In this document: piece after piece, positions 1 through 5,137 of the stretch | Numbering within the stretch: the stretch's first letter is position 1 | Layout of the letters: every line of letters starts with the position of its first letter | Assembly: GCA_021155145.1 (NCBI GenBank) | Contig: JAJNPX010000421.1 | Location: 1 to 5,137, forward strand | Reading direction: 5' to 3' | Origin: Acidisarcina sp. | GTDB lineage: Bacteria > Acidobacteriota > Blastocatellia > Pyrinomonadales > Pyrinomonadaceae | DNA length: 5,137 nt | Program-made: the position numbers and the translations under genes | The notes under the pieces: model-generated | Database searches by the model: none | Seen by the model: only the letters and a program-made list of their open reading frames with translations | What the model was told of the DNA's origin: nothing

Positions 1-1892
1 TTCTCGACGACCGTTGTCGGCGGTTCTTCCGTTTTGTTCATTCGGTTGATGAGCATTTGCTGGCCAAAGCTCACGACGTTGCCGAACAGCCAATAAATAA
101 GCAAACCCGCCGGTGCCGTCCACATTACCCAGAGCATCATCGCCGGCATCAGATAGGTCATCATCTTCTGCTGCATTTGCTGCTCGGGCGAGACCGCCGG
201 TGCCGTCGGGGTAAATTTCATCGCAAGGATCATCGACCCGGCAAACGCAAATTCCAGAATATGCCACGGGTCCGCGGCCGAAAGGTCCGGCAGCCATAAA
301 AAGGTAGCCTGTCGGGCGTCAAGGGCGATAGTTATGGCCGTATAAAACGCTATAAGCAGCGGGAACTGAAGGAGCATCGGCAGGCAGCCGCCGATCGGCA
401 ATGCGTCCTTGGTCAGTTTTAGCTGATCCATCTGCAAAGCCCGCATCCTCGGGTCGTCGGTAGGCACTCCTTTCTTTTGCAGGGCCTTTATCTGGTCCTG
501 TATCTCCTTCATCTTCGGCGCGTTCCCGGCCGCCTTTTTGAACGACTTCGACTGTTTCCACCTCAGCGGGAACAGCAGCGAATAAAAAAGGAACGTAAAG
601 ACGATGATCGCAAGGCCGTAGTTTTGCGTGATGCCGTTAAAAAAGTGCAGGGCGTGCAGGATAGGGATCGAAAGCGGCTTTGTGAGCCAGCGCAGCCACC
701 AGTAGTTGCTGAAATTTATGAGATTGACGAATTCAAGCTCGCGGCCCGCGGCCTCGCTCAACTGCGTATCCAGCGGGGACAAAAGGAAGTAATCCTTTGG
801 CCCGGTGAATACTTTTGTGACCGCTCCGTCAGCCGAAACCGGCAGGAATGCGGTTACCAGGTGGCGGGTTTCCTTGGTCTTCGGGCTGCGGATGACCCAG
901 CTGAAAATACTGTCGTAGAACGGCTGAGTATCGACGTCGTACTTCGATGCCTGATAGACGATGCCCTGCTGCTGCTGGGCGGGTATTCCGGCCATCGCAA
1001 AATAGGCGTCGCTCACGCCTGCCCAATCGACGGTGCCGGCGTCCTCTAAACGGGCAGTTCCATCAGCCCCGTATTCGAATGAATAATAACCCTGACGGCG
1101 GTGGATGTCTCCGTTTATACGTGCCACAGCTTCCGATTCGATGTGATAAAAGTTGTGGTGATTAATGGCATGATCGCCGATGCTGGCGCCGATGGCGAGC
1201 CGTATATTCGGCAGCGGCTGCCCGTTTTGCCTTGCATCGACCGAAACATCCGCAATATAGCTATCCGCCCTGAAAACGAACGTTTTCTTGATCTCGACGC
1301 CGTTAGCTGCGGACATCGTCATTTCGATCGTCTTTTCAGCTCCGTTCGCAAGATCTATCGTCGGCTCAGGGACGGATATCTGATAGTTGCGCTCATTCGC
1401 CAGGGCATTGATACCACCATCCGCAGTGAGCAGCCTGAAAGGAAATTCCCTCTGCTCCGTGGCCTTTTGCGAGATAAGCTGAAGCGGCTTCTCTTCATTT
1501 GCAGTGGAGCCATCCGCAAAAACGGCGTAGTCACTCTTTGGAGAGCGGTTTCGCAGTATCACCCAACTCGTAGCAACGGCGCCGCGCGAATCCAGCGTTA
1601 CCTCGTACAACGGCGACTTGATCGTGACCGAACGGTTCGGCACGCTGTCGGGAACCGCGTCGGCTTGTTGGGCCGGCGGCGTATTCTGTGGGGCCGTAGC
1701 CGGCGCGGACGCGGCAGTATTCACCGCCGACGTCGCTGCCGAATTGGTATTGGCGGACGAAGCCTCGGTATTGGCATTATCTGCCGGCGGGGCGGTCGGC
1801 GTAAAAAAGTACGACCACCCAAAAAGTACGACCATGGACGCAACCGCCGCGATCAAAAAACGAGACTGGCCCTGACTGTTTTGATTATCCAC
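1..1892 (-). CDS. yidC: Membrane protein insertase YidC (3' end cut by window edge)
   Basis: YidC inserts and folds inner-membrane proteins, alone or with SecYEG. The reading frame is open for 630 codons and runs off position 1. The start is GTG at 1892-1890: an in-frame TAG lies three codons upstream (1901-1899) and AGGAAG sits just before it. Order along the protein: membrane segment at about residues 12-30; low-complexity Ala/Asn/Thr/Pro/Ser linker at about 33-86; beta-rich periplasmic P1 domain at about 88-390; then the conserved core. The core has TM2 at about 425-443, a basic cytoplasmic loop at 444-497 (PKMKEIQDQIKAL), the GGCLPMLLQFPLL motif at 501-513 starting TM3, TM4 at about 545-560, and a final segment with PAGLLIYWLFGN at 594-605. 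The sequence after this (NRMNKTEEPP) is a polar tail, so little is missing. At least 630 residues is longer than E. coli YidC (548), partly because of the linker. Odd: by eye alignment Y437 occupies the place of E. coli R366 in TM2, while T433 matches E. coli T362. It is the last visible gene of the rpmH-rnpA-yidD-yidC cluster. Confidence 0.97.
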   Translation of the reverse strand, partial: MDNQNSQGQSRFLIAAVASMVVLFGWSYFFTPTAPPADNANTEASSANTNSAATSAVNTAASAPATAPQNTPPAQQADAVPDSVPNRSVTIKSPLYEVTLDSRGAVATSWVILRNRSPKSDYAVFADGSTANEEKPLQLISQKATEQREFPFRLLTADGGINALANERNYQISVPEPTIDLANGAEKTIEMTMSAANGVEIKKTFVFRADSYIADVSVDARQNGQPLPNIRLAIGASIGDHAINHHNFYHIESEAVARINGDIHRRQGYYSFEYGADGTARLEDAGTVDWAGVSDAYFAMAGIPAQQQQGIVYQASKYDVDTQPFYDSIFSWVIRSPKTKETRHLVTAFLPVSADGAVTKVFTGPKDYFLLSPLDTQLSEAAGRELEFVNLINFSNYWWLRWLTKPLSIPILHALHFFNGITQNYGLAIIVFTFLFYSLLFPLRWKQSKSFKKAAGNAPKMKEIQDQIKALQKKGVPTDDPRMRALQMDQLKLTKDALPIGGCLPMLLQFPLLIAFYTAITIALDARQATFLWLPDLSAADPWHILEFAFAGSMILAMKFTPTAPAVSPEQQMQQKMMTYLMPAMMLWVMWTAPAGLLIYWLFGNVVSFGQQMLINRMNKTEEPPTTVVE

Positions 1893-1943
1893 TACTTCCT
1901 ATTTGGGATCTGAGAACTTGGATGCCGATTCTCGTTTCCCCTC

Positions 1944-1959
1944 GATCGTTAGATCGTTA
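1944..1959. repeat. Perfect 8-bp tandem duplication GATCGTTA x2 in the yidD-yidC spacer
   Basis: The two copies are 1944-1951 and 1952-1959. The same bases form a short inverted repeat (CGATC, loop GTTA, GATCG; 1943-1956). The 98-bp spacer 1893-1990 otherwise holds only the yidC Shine-Dalgarno (AGGAAG, 1900-1895). I see no T-tract terminator and no convincing sigma70 promoter here, so yidC is probably read through from the upstream operon genes. The function of the repeat is unknown. Confidence 0.6.
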
Positions 1960-1990
1960 AACTAAAGTTCCGTGCCCGGATATCCCGAGA

Positions 1991-2239
1991 TCAGAGAACG
2001 GGGTCGTGCCCGCCCCTGCAAAACGGCTGACAGCGTAGAATACGCTTCATGCCCATCCATGTTCCCTTGAGTGCCCCGTATTTTTCGACGGCCTGGCGGG
2101 TATAGTCGGAACAAGTCGGCTCGAACCTGCACGCAGGCGGCAGGAATGGCGAAACCATCGCCTTATAAACTCCCAAAAGATCGAGAACCAGGAATTTCAT
2201 CGATTTCAGATATTTTGCCACAACGGCCGACCCAAACAC
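1991..2239 (-). CDS. yidD: Membrane protein insertion efficiency factor YidD
   Basis: YidD is a small basic protein that lies on the inner face of the cytoplasmic membrane and helps YidC-dependent insertion. The family signature is complete: an amphipathic N-terminal helix, then YKAMVSPFLPPACRFEPTCS (residues 25-44), the conserved Cys pair C37/C43, a second Cys pair in RCQPFCRGG, and the characteristic GGHDPV ending. The chosen start, GTG at 2239-2237, gives 82 residues, close to the usual 70-85. It is preceded by GGTGA (2249-2245) with a 5-nt spacer, and this SD overlaps the rnpA stop TGA (2247-2245), suggesting translational coupling. Two later starts are possible: GTG at 2221 (76 aa) and ATG at 2200 (69 aa). 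Neither has a clear SD. Identity is secure and the start moderately so. It lies between rnpA and yidC as in many bacteria. Confidence 0.93.
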   Translation of the reverse strand: MFGSAVVAKYLKSMKFLVLDLLGVYKAMVSPFLPPACRFEPTCSDYTRQAVEKYGALKGTWMGMKRILRCQPFCRGGHDPVL

Positions 2240-2244
2240 GACCG

Positions 2245-2784
2245 TCACCGTACACGCGACCGGTCGCCGGCGAGGTCGCGTGCCGCCCTGGCTACGATGT
2301 CTCTGAACTCTGCGAGCGGCTTTTCCAGCTTCGTATGCAGCAGACTTCGGCGGGCGTTCATCACCCAATCGCATTTTACGGCGACACCGTCCAGCTCTGC
2401 CCTGCTCAAACGGAACGTCTCTCTCAATAGCCGCTTGGCTCGGTTGCGGTCATGTGCCTTGCCTATCGCTTTCTTTGTGGCCGTGATCCCGACCCGCTGG
2501 AGCGATCTTCCGTTGGGCAAAATAAAGACCGTCATAAAACGGCCTTCGATGCGAAAACCCTTATCGTAAACACGAAGAAACTCGGCACGCTTAGCGAGCC
2601 GAGCTTCTTTCGGTAGTCCAAAACTTAATAATGCTGAACCGTCAGACGCTTTCGGCCCTTGGCGCGGCGGCGCTTGATCACGGCCCGGCCGTTCTTGGTC
2701 GCCATCCTTGCCCTGAACCCGTGCTTTTTCGCGCGTCGGCGATTGTTTGGTTGAAACGTTCTCTTCGGCATAATCGCTCTCCAT
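2245..2784 (-). CDS. rnpA: Ribonuclease P protein component with N-terminal extension; contains rpmH out of frame
   Basis: RnpA binds the RNase P RNA and assists 5' maturation of pre-tRNAs. The core begins at about residue 62 ([15 protein letters not shown]), continues through [13 protein letters not shown], and carries the RNR signature [15 protein letters not shown] at about 111-125. No ATG, GTG or TTG occurs in frame between the rpmH stop and ATG at 2526-2524, and starting there would delete the conserved first strand and helix. The only usable starts lie before rpmH: ATG at 2784 (179 aa) or GTG at 2793 (182 aa). ATG 2784 is preferred because GGGTGA (2795-2790) precedes it with a 5-nt spacer. 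The first 57 or so residues are hydrophilic, rich in Lys, Arg, Glu, Asp, Gln and Pro, probably disordered, and encoded over rpmH in a different frame. Typical RnpA proteins are about 110-130 aa. Thermus RnpA has a comparable arrangement. A start corrected by an unseen sequencing indel near 2615-2625 is the main alternative. Confidence 0.88.
   Translation of the reverse strand: MESDYAEENVSTKQSPTREKARVQGKDGDQERPGRDQAPPRQGPKASDGSALLSFGLPKEARLAKRAEFLRVYDKGFRIEGRFMTVFILPNGRSLQRVGITATKKAIGKAHDRNRAKRLLRETFRLSRAELDGVAVKCDWVMNARRSLLHTKLEKPLAEFRDIVARAARDLAGDRSRVR
2625..2771 (-). CDS. rpmH: Large ribosomal subunit protein bL34
   Basis: A 48-residue, very basic protein of the large ribosomal subunit. 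It begins [20 protein letters not shown] and continues [10 protein letters not shown], then [12 protein letters not shown], matching the L34 family over its whole length, with a short QHY tail before TAA (2627-2625). The start is ATG at 2771-2769, with GGAGAG (2782-2777) as SD; the GGAG core is 7 nt from the ATG. All 48 codons lie within rnpA codons 5-54, shifted by one base. The first G of its SD is the last base of the rnpA start codon, so the two initiation sites interleave and ribosomes probably compete or share between them. Confidence 0.97.
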   Translation of the reverse strand: MPKRTFQPNNRRRAKKHGFRARMATKNGRAVIKRRRAKGRKRLTVQHY

Positions 2785-2795
2785 GAAATTCACCC
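2777..2795 (-). promoter_or_regulatory. Interleaved ribosome binding sites for rnpA and rpmH
   Basis: Reading the minus strand: GGGTGA (2795-2790), 5 nt, rnpA ATG (2784-2782), then GGAGAG (2782-2777) and, after CGATT, rpmH ATG (2771). Each start has its own SD match, and the second SD begins with the last base of the first start codon. A ribosome on one start would cover the other, so the ratio of L34 to RnpA could be set here. The matches are seen directly; the regulatory consequence is inference. Confidence 0.75.
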
Positions 2796-2811
2796 GAAAG
2801 TGAAAACCTAG

Positions 2812-2840
2812 AGTTTACGCAATACTGAGGCATGTGTCAA
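2812..2840 (-). promoter_or_regulatory. Sigma70-type promoter of the rnpA/rpmH-yidD-yidC operon
   Basis: On the minus strand the -35 is a perfect TTGACA (2840-2835), followed by a 17-nt spacer (2834-2818) and -10 TAAACT (2817-2812, 4 of 6 consensus bases). Transcription would begin near 2805, giving a leader of about 20 nt before the rnpA ATG. Its position immediately upstream of a ribosomal protein gene fits a strong housekeeping promoter. It is back to back with the rightward promoter at 2869-2896. Confidence 0.75.
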
Positions 2841-2868
2841 AGCAAGATCGAGCGATGATCTGCGCATT

Positions 2869-2896
2869 TTTACAGGGATTCGCGAGGGGTTATACT
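2869..2896 (+). promoter_or_regulatory. Sigma70-type promoter of the DUF5335-like gene, probably leaderless
   Basis: TTTACA (2869-2874, 5 of 6 matches to TTGACA), a 16-nt spacer, and TATACT (2891-2896, 5 of 6 matches to TATAAT). The expected transcription start is about 2902-2904, only 2-4 nt before the ATG at 2906, leaving no room for a Shine-Dalgarno. A leaderless mRNA is therefore predicted. Confidence 0.65.
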
Positions 2897-2905
2897 TGTT
2901 GGACA

Positions 2906-3256
2906 ATGGATAAGAAAATAATTACCCCCGATGAATGGGACGAATATCTGGCCGATTTCTCCGCCCGGAACCAGGGCCGCCGTGCCCGTTTCGAGGCATT
3001 CATCCGCGGCAGCGTTGCCGAAGAGGATGAGGAAGCGGTTTTTCGGTCCGTTTCGATCGCGGGAGACAAGGTGACCATCAGACGTGCCGTCAAGACCAAA
3101 TCGGGCGATTCACCTATCTCCGATGAGATCGAAGGGGTCCATGGCATCGCCGTCCAGCTCGATTCCGACGGCAGCGACAATACCATGGAATTCATGAACA
3201 CGAACGGCGACCTGACCGTGCTCCACTTCGAATCGATGGTCGACGGCGAGAGCTGA
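2906..3256 (+). CDS. Small acidic protein, DUF5335-like, function unknown
   Basis: 116 residues, soluble, acidic, without signal peptide or membrane segment. The layout resembles DUF5335 as I remember it: an N-terminal ITPDEWDEYLADFSARNQGRRA block (about residues 6-27), a central strand-rich part (VSIAGDKVTIRRAV), an EIEGVHGIAVQ segment resembling the family's 'I.AP..V.L' stretch, and a final strand pair ending LTVLHFES. No catalytic motif is visible and I assign no function. The start ATG at 2906 is chosen because the homology-like region begins there and the promoter at 2869-2896 would start transcription right before it. An in-frame GTG at 2834 gives 140 codons but lies upstream of that promoter and over the -35 of the opposing one. 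It is divergent from the rnpA operon and ends 8 bp from the convergent purN stop, with no obvious terminator hairpin between. Confidence 0.8.
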   Translation: MDKKIITPDEWDEYLADFSARNQGRRARFEAFIRGSVAEEDEEAVFRSVSIAGDKVTIRRAVKTKSGDSPISDEIEGVHGIAVQLDSDGSDNTMEFMNTNGDLTVLHFESMVDGES

Positions 3257-3264
3257 CCTTTCAC

Positions 3265-3885
3265 TTACGCCTTATCACTTATTCCGGAGTACGTGGTCCG
3301 TCTCCCTTCGATCGTCAGCCTGCCTGAAACGATCCGTCTAACTGCATCCACGTAAGCGGCGTGCTCCTGCTCGAGGATGCGTTCGGCTAGGGTCTCGGCC
3401 GTATCATCGTCCTTTACCTCGACCACCCGCTGCAAAATGATCGGCCCTGCGTCCAGATGCTCGTTCACGAAGTGGACAGTGCACCCGGACACTTTCACAC
3501 CGGCGTCGATCGCCTGTTGCTGAACATTCAGGCCGGGAAAGCTTGGCAACAGGCTCGGGTGAATGTTGACGATCCGGTTCGGAAACGCGCGTACGAATTC
3601 GGGCGAGAGCAGCCGCATATAACCTGCTAGGCAGACAAGCTCGACGCCACGCTCTTTCAGAGCGGCCACGATCTCGGCATCGTGCTCTTCGCGTTTGCGT
3701 CCGTTTTTTTCAATGACCAAAGTCTCAACGCCGCGCGTCCGAGCCTTTGCCAAACCCGCCGCATCCGCCTTGTCACTGATCACGACCGTAACCTCAGACG
3801 CAGGTATCTCGCCGCTCGCGACGGCATCAACCAAAGCCACCATATTCGACCCGCGGCCTGAAATGAGAATGCCGATGCATGCCAT
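3265..3885 (-). CDS. purN: Phosphoribosylglycinamide formyltransferase (GAR transformylase 1)
   Basis: PurN transfers the formyl group of 10-formyltetrahydrofolate to glycinamide ribonucleotide, the third step of de novo purine synthesis, in the cytoplasm. With ATG 3885 as residue 1 the protein has 206 residues, the normal length (E. coli 212). Visible: phosphate-binding loop ISGRGSN at about 8-14; folate-binding region CLAGYMRLLSPEF at 85-97; catalytic NIHPSLLPSFPG at 107-118, with Asn107 and His109; SGCTVHFVNEHLDAGPII at 133-150, with the catalytic Asp145. All three catalytic residues are present. The start codon shares its A with the stop of the upstream HD-domain gene (TGATG, 3887-3883), a typical coupling arrangement. 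A GTG one codon earlier is possible but less likely. purM, its common partner, is not in the window. Confidence 0.97.
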   Translation of the reverse strand: MACIGILISGRGSNMVALVDAVASGEIPASEVTVVISDKADAAGLAKARTRGVETLVIEKNGRKREEHDAEIVAALKERGVELVCLAGYMRLLSPEFVRAFPNRIVNIHPSLLPSFPGLNVQQQAIDAGVKVSGCTVHFVNEHLDAGPIILQRVVEVKDDDTAETLAERILEQEHAAYVDAVRRIVSGRLTIEGRRTTYSGISDKA

Positions 3886-5137
3886 CACCGCTCAATATTC
3901 GCTTGAGACGTAGCCAGATCTTTGAACTTGAGACCAAACTTTTCCTCTAGAACCAATTTTGCAGCGGCGTTCGTCTTGGCGCGTGCTAACGGAGGACAAT
4001 ATACGTGCGACTTCCATCGATATGTGCCGTAATAATCTACCCAGTGTTGAATCGGCATGTATTCACCCAACGTGATTGGATCTATATCCCCGCTGTCCTT
4101 TATCCACATTCTCTTTGATTCCGTCATCGATGGAGCCGAAGGAATATCTACCCAAACCTCATGGCGTTTGCACGGCTTTTCAGCCCGGATCCATATTTCT
4201 TCGGCGAGACGGCGTCTGGCATTAATGTTCTCTGGCTCATTTCCCCCCAAATCCTTGAATTGGGTCAGCGGGCTATTATCTGAATCTCGGCTTGAACTGA
4301 TAATTCCCGGCTCAACAGTCTGGCGCGAGACTACCAGTGCCCGTTTCCAGAGCCTTCTCTCACGAATATCCTTAATCAGCGCTCTAATATCTGGACTGTC
4401 AGAAAGTTCGGGGGTCAGAACTGCGTCATCGGTCATGCGCATGAAATTGATGGGAGATGTCAATCGATACCCTCCAATCGTTGAGCCAGAAGACTCGGCT
4501 AACTCAAAGAGAGCCCATAGCATACAATCAACTGCTCGGACTTTGTGGTGATGATACATGCCCGTAAACAGGAGCATTTTATTGAACATTATCTGGGTTA
4601 ACGGCGAAACTCCCGCTATCGTCCCAGTCAAGCGTGTGAACTCGTCGCCTTCGGTGTCCTTAGCAGTTAAGACCTCGATGGAGGCATAAAGACGATCGAG
4701 ATCGATTTGGAGCTTCAGCCCGCTGAACATTCCATCTCGATGCATGTAATCAAGTTTGTCGGCGTCAAATGGACCGTGGACAAACTCCCCGAGATACATT
4801 TCGTGGTTCTTCATGTTGCCCGTGATCATGTTGCTTGCTTCTTCAACGTCGAGCCTCAGCGTGTAGAACTTATTGATATAGGAGACAAACTGTCTGAATC
4901 GCTGTGATAGGACCATCAGACTCGAAAGCATTTCACCGGCACCGCTGTCTTGATAATAGGCTTCCTTTTGAATTTTCGCGAGCGACGAGTCCTTGGAGAA
5001 ATATTGTTCACTGGTGTGCGAAAACGGCCCATGTCCAATGTCGTGCAGAAGTGCGGCAAATCGCACCTTCCTTTCAAAATTGCCGTCGAAATTCGAATCC
5101 CGAGTCCGCAACGCACGGCACATTTTACCGGCCTGGA
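3885..5137 (-). CDS. HD-domain phosphohydrolase, dNTPase/SAMHD1-like (5' end cut by window edge)
   Basis: An open frame enters from the right edge; the codons before the first ATG (5123) are sense codons reading QAGK, continuing the helix MCRALRTRD, so that ATG is probably internal. From it, 412 residues are visible. The metal-binding HD motif is LLHDIGHGPFSH (His27-Asp28, His31, His36), followed by FVHGPFDADKLDYMHRDG at 114-131, a block typical of the dGTPase/SAMHD1-like branch of the HD superfamily. The first metal-ligand His of that branch (usually in an RFEHSLG-type motif) should lie just off the window. The family hydrolyses phosphate esters, often of (d)NTPs; the substrate here cannot be told. 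The C-terminal third (from about 300) is polar, contains VDYYGTYRWKSHVYCPPLA, and shows no domain I recognise. G+C is lower than in its neighbours (about 47% over 4381-4620). Its stop overlaps the purN ATG by one base. Confidence 0.88.
   Translation of the reverse strand, partial: QAGKMCRALRTRDSNFDGNFERKVRFAALLHDIGHGPFSHTSEQYFSKDSSLAKIQKEAYYQDSGAGEMLSSLMVLSQRFRQFVSYINKFYTLRLDVEEASNMITGNMKNHEMYLGEFVHGPFDADKLDYMHRDGMFSGLKLQIDLDRLYASIEVLTAKDTEGDEFTRLTGTIAGVSPLTQIMFNKMLLFTGMYHHHKVRAVDCMLWALFELAESSGSTIGGYRLTSPINFMRMTDDAVLTPELSDSPDIRALIKDIRERRLWKRALVVSRQTVEPGIISSSRDSDNSPLTQFKDLGGNEPENINARRRLAEEIWIRAEKPCKRHEVWVDIPSAPSMTESKRMWIKDSGDIDPITLGEYMPIQHWVDYYGTYRWKSHVYCPPLARAKTNAAAKLVLEEKFGLKFKDLATSQANIER

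Noticed and set aside
477..1913. Long plus-strand open frames (for example 477-1049 and 1101-1913)
   Set aside because: They lie antisense to yidC, have Arg-rich compositions expected from reading G+C-rich codons backwards, lack family motifs, and yidC is certain in this region.
1940..1975. Possible ECF-sigma promoter upstream of yidC (GGAAC ... TCTAA on the minus strand)
   Set aside because: Only 13 nt separate the two elements, too short for the usual spacing of about 16, and no regulator gene is near.
1974..1990. Palindrome GGATATCC just after yidD as a terminator
   Set aside because: No loop and no following T-tract on the minus strand, so it is not an intrinsic terminator.
2071..2569. 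Plus-strand open frames opposite yidD and rnpA
   Set aside because: No recognisable motifs; they are antisense to two certain genes and have no SD or promoter.
2602..2619. TTG start (2619-2617) for rnpA just after rpmH, as in most bacteria
   Set aside because: That TTG is not in the RnpA frame; it reads LDYRKKLGS, which lacks RnpA motifs, and no SD precedes it. It would need an indel.
2834..2905. Extended start (GTG 2834) for the DUF5335-like gene
   Set aside because: It would place the start upstream of the gene's own promoter and over the -35 of the opposite promoter, and the added residues look non-coding.
2890..3264. Minus-strand 124-codon frame opposite the DUF5335-like gene
   Set aside because: Ser-rich shadow; the plus strand has a promoter-start arrangement and a coherent acidic protein.
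4057..4551. Plus-strand 164-codon frame opposite the HD gene
   Set aside because: Low-complexity Ser/Leu/Ile composition, no family match, antisense to a gene with clear HD motifs.

Overview
The window is bacterial chromosomal DNA, gene-dense, with moderately high G+C over most of its length. It holds the rpmH-rnpA-yidD-yidC cluster found next to the replication origin in many bacteria. The YidC type (large periplasmic domain behind an N-terminal membrane segment and an Ala/Asn/Thr/Pro linker) points to a Gram-negative. The style of the YidC N-terminus and the presence of a DUF5335-like protein make me lean towards Acidobacteriota (Blastocatellia-like), but this is a guess from memory and was not tested.

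Layout. Positions 1-1892, minus strand: yidC, lacking only its extreme 3' end. Positions 1893-1990: a short spacer with an exact 8-bp tandem duplication. Positions 1991-2239: yidD. Positions 2245-2784: rnpA. Positions 2625-2771: rpmH, lying entirely inside the 5' third of rnpA in another frame. A strong sigma70-type promoter (2812-2840) drives this minus-strand operon. Back to back with it, a second sigma70-type promoter (2869-2896) fires rightwards into a small DUF5335-like gene (2906-3256), apparently as a leaderless transcript. Convergent to that gene and only 8 bp away is purN (3265-3885, minus). purN overlaps by one base (TGATG) the stop of an HD-domain phosphohydrolase gene (3885-5137, minus) whose 5' end lies outside the window.

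How the genes fit together. The left operon makes ribosomal protein L34, the protein subunit of RNase P, the YidD membrane-insertion factor and the YidC insertase. Its leader carries two interleaved start sites: an SD and ATG for rnpA, with the rnpA ATG supplying the first G of the rpmH SD. The right-hand pair joins an HD nucleotide phosphohydrolase-like protein to a purine-biosynthesis formyltransferase.

The most noteworthy points are (1) rpmH nested out of frame within an N-terminally extended rnpA, an arrangement I know only from Thermus; (2) a YidC with Tyr where the groove arginine of transmembrane segment 2 is expected; (3) the probable leaderless promoter; and (4) a drop in G+C that begins at the HD gene. 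I see no mobile element, CRISPR array, tRNA or rRNA.
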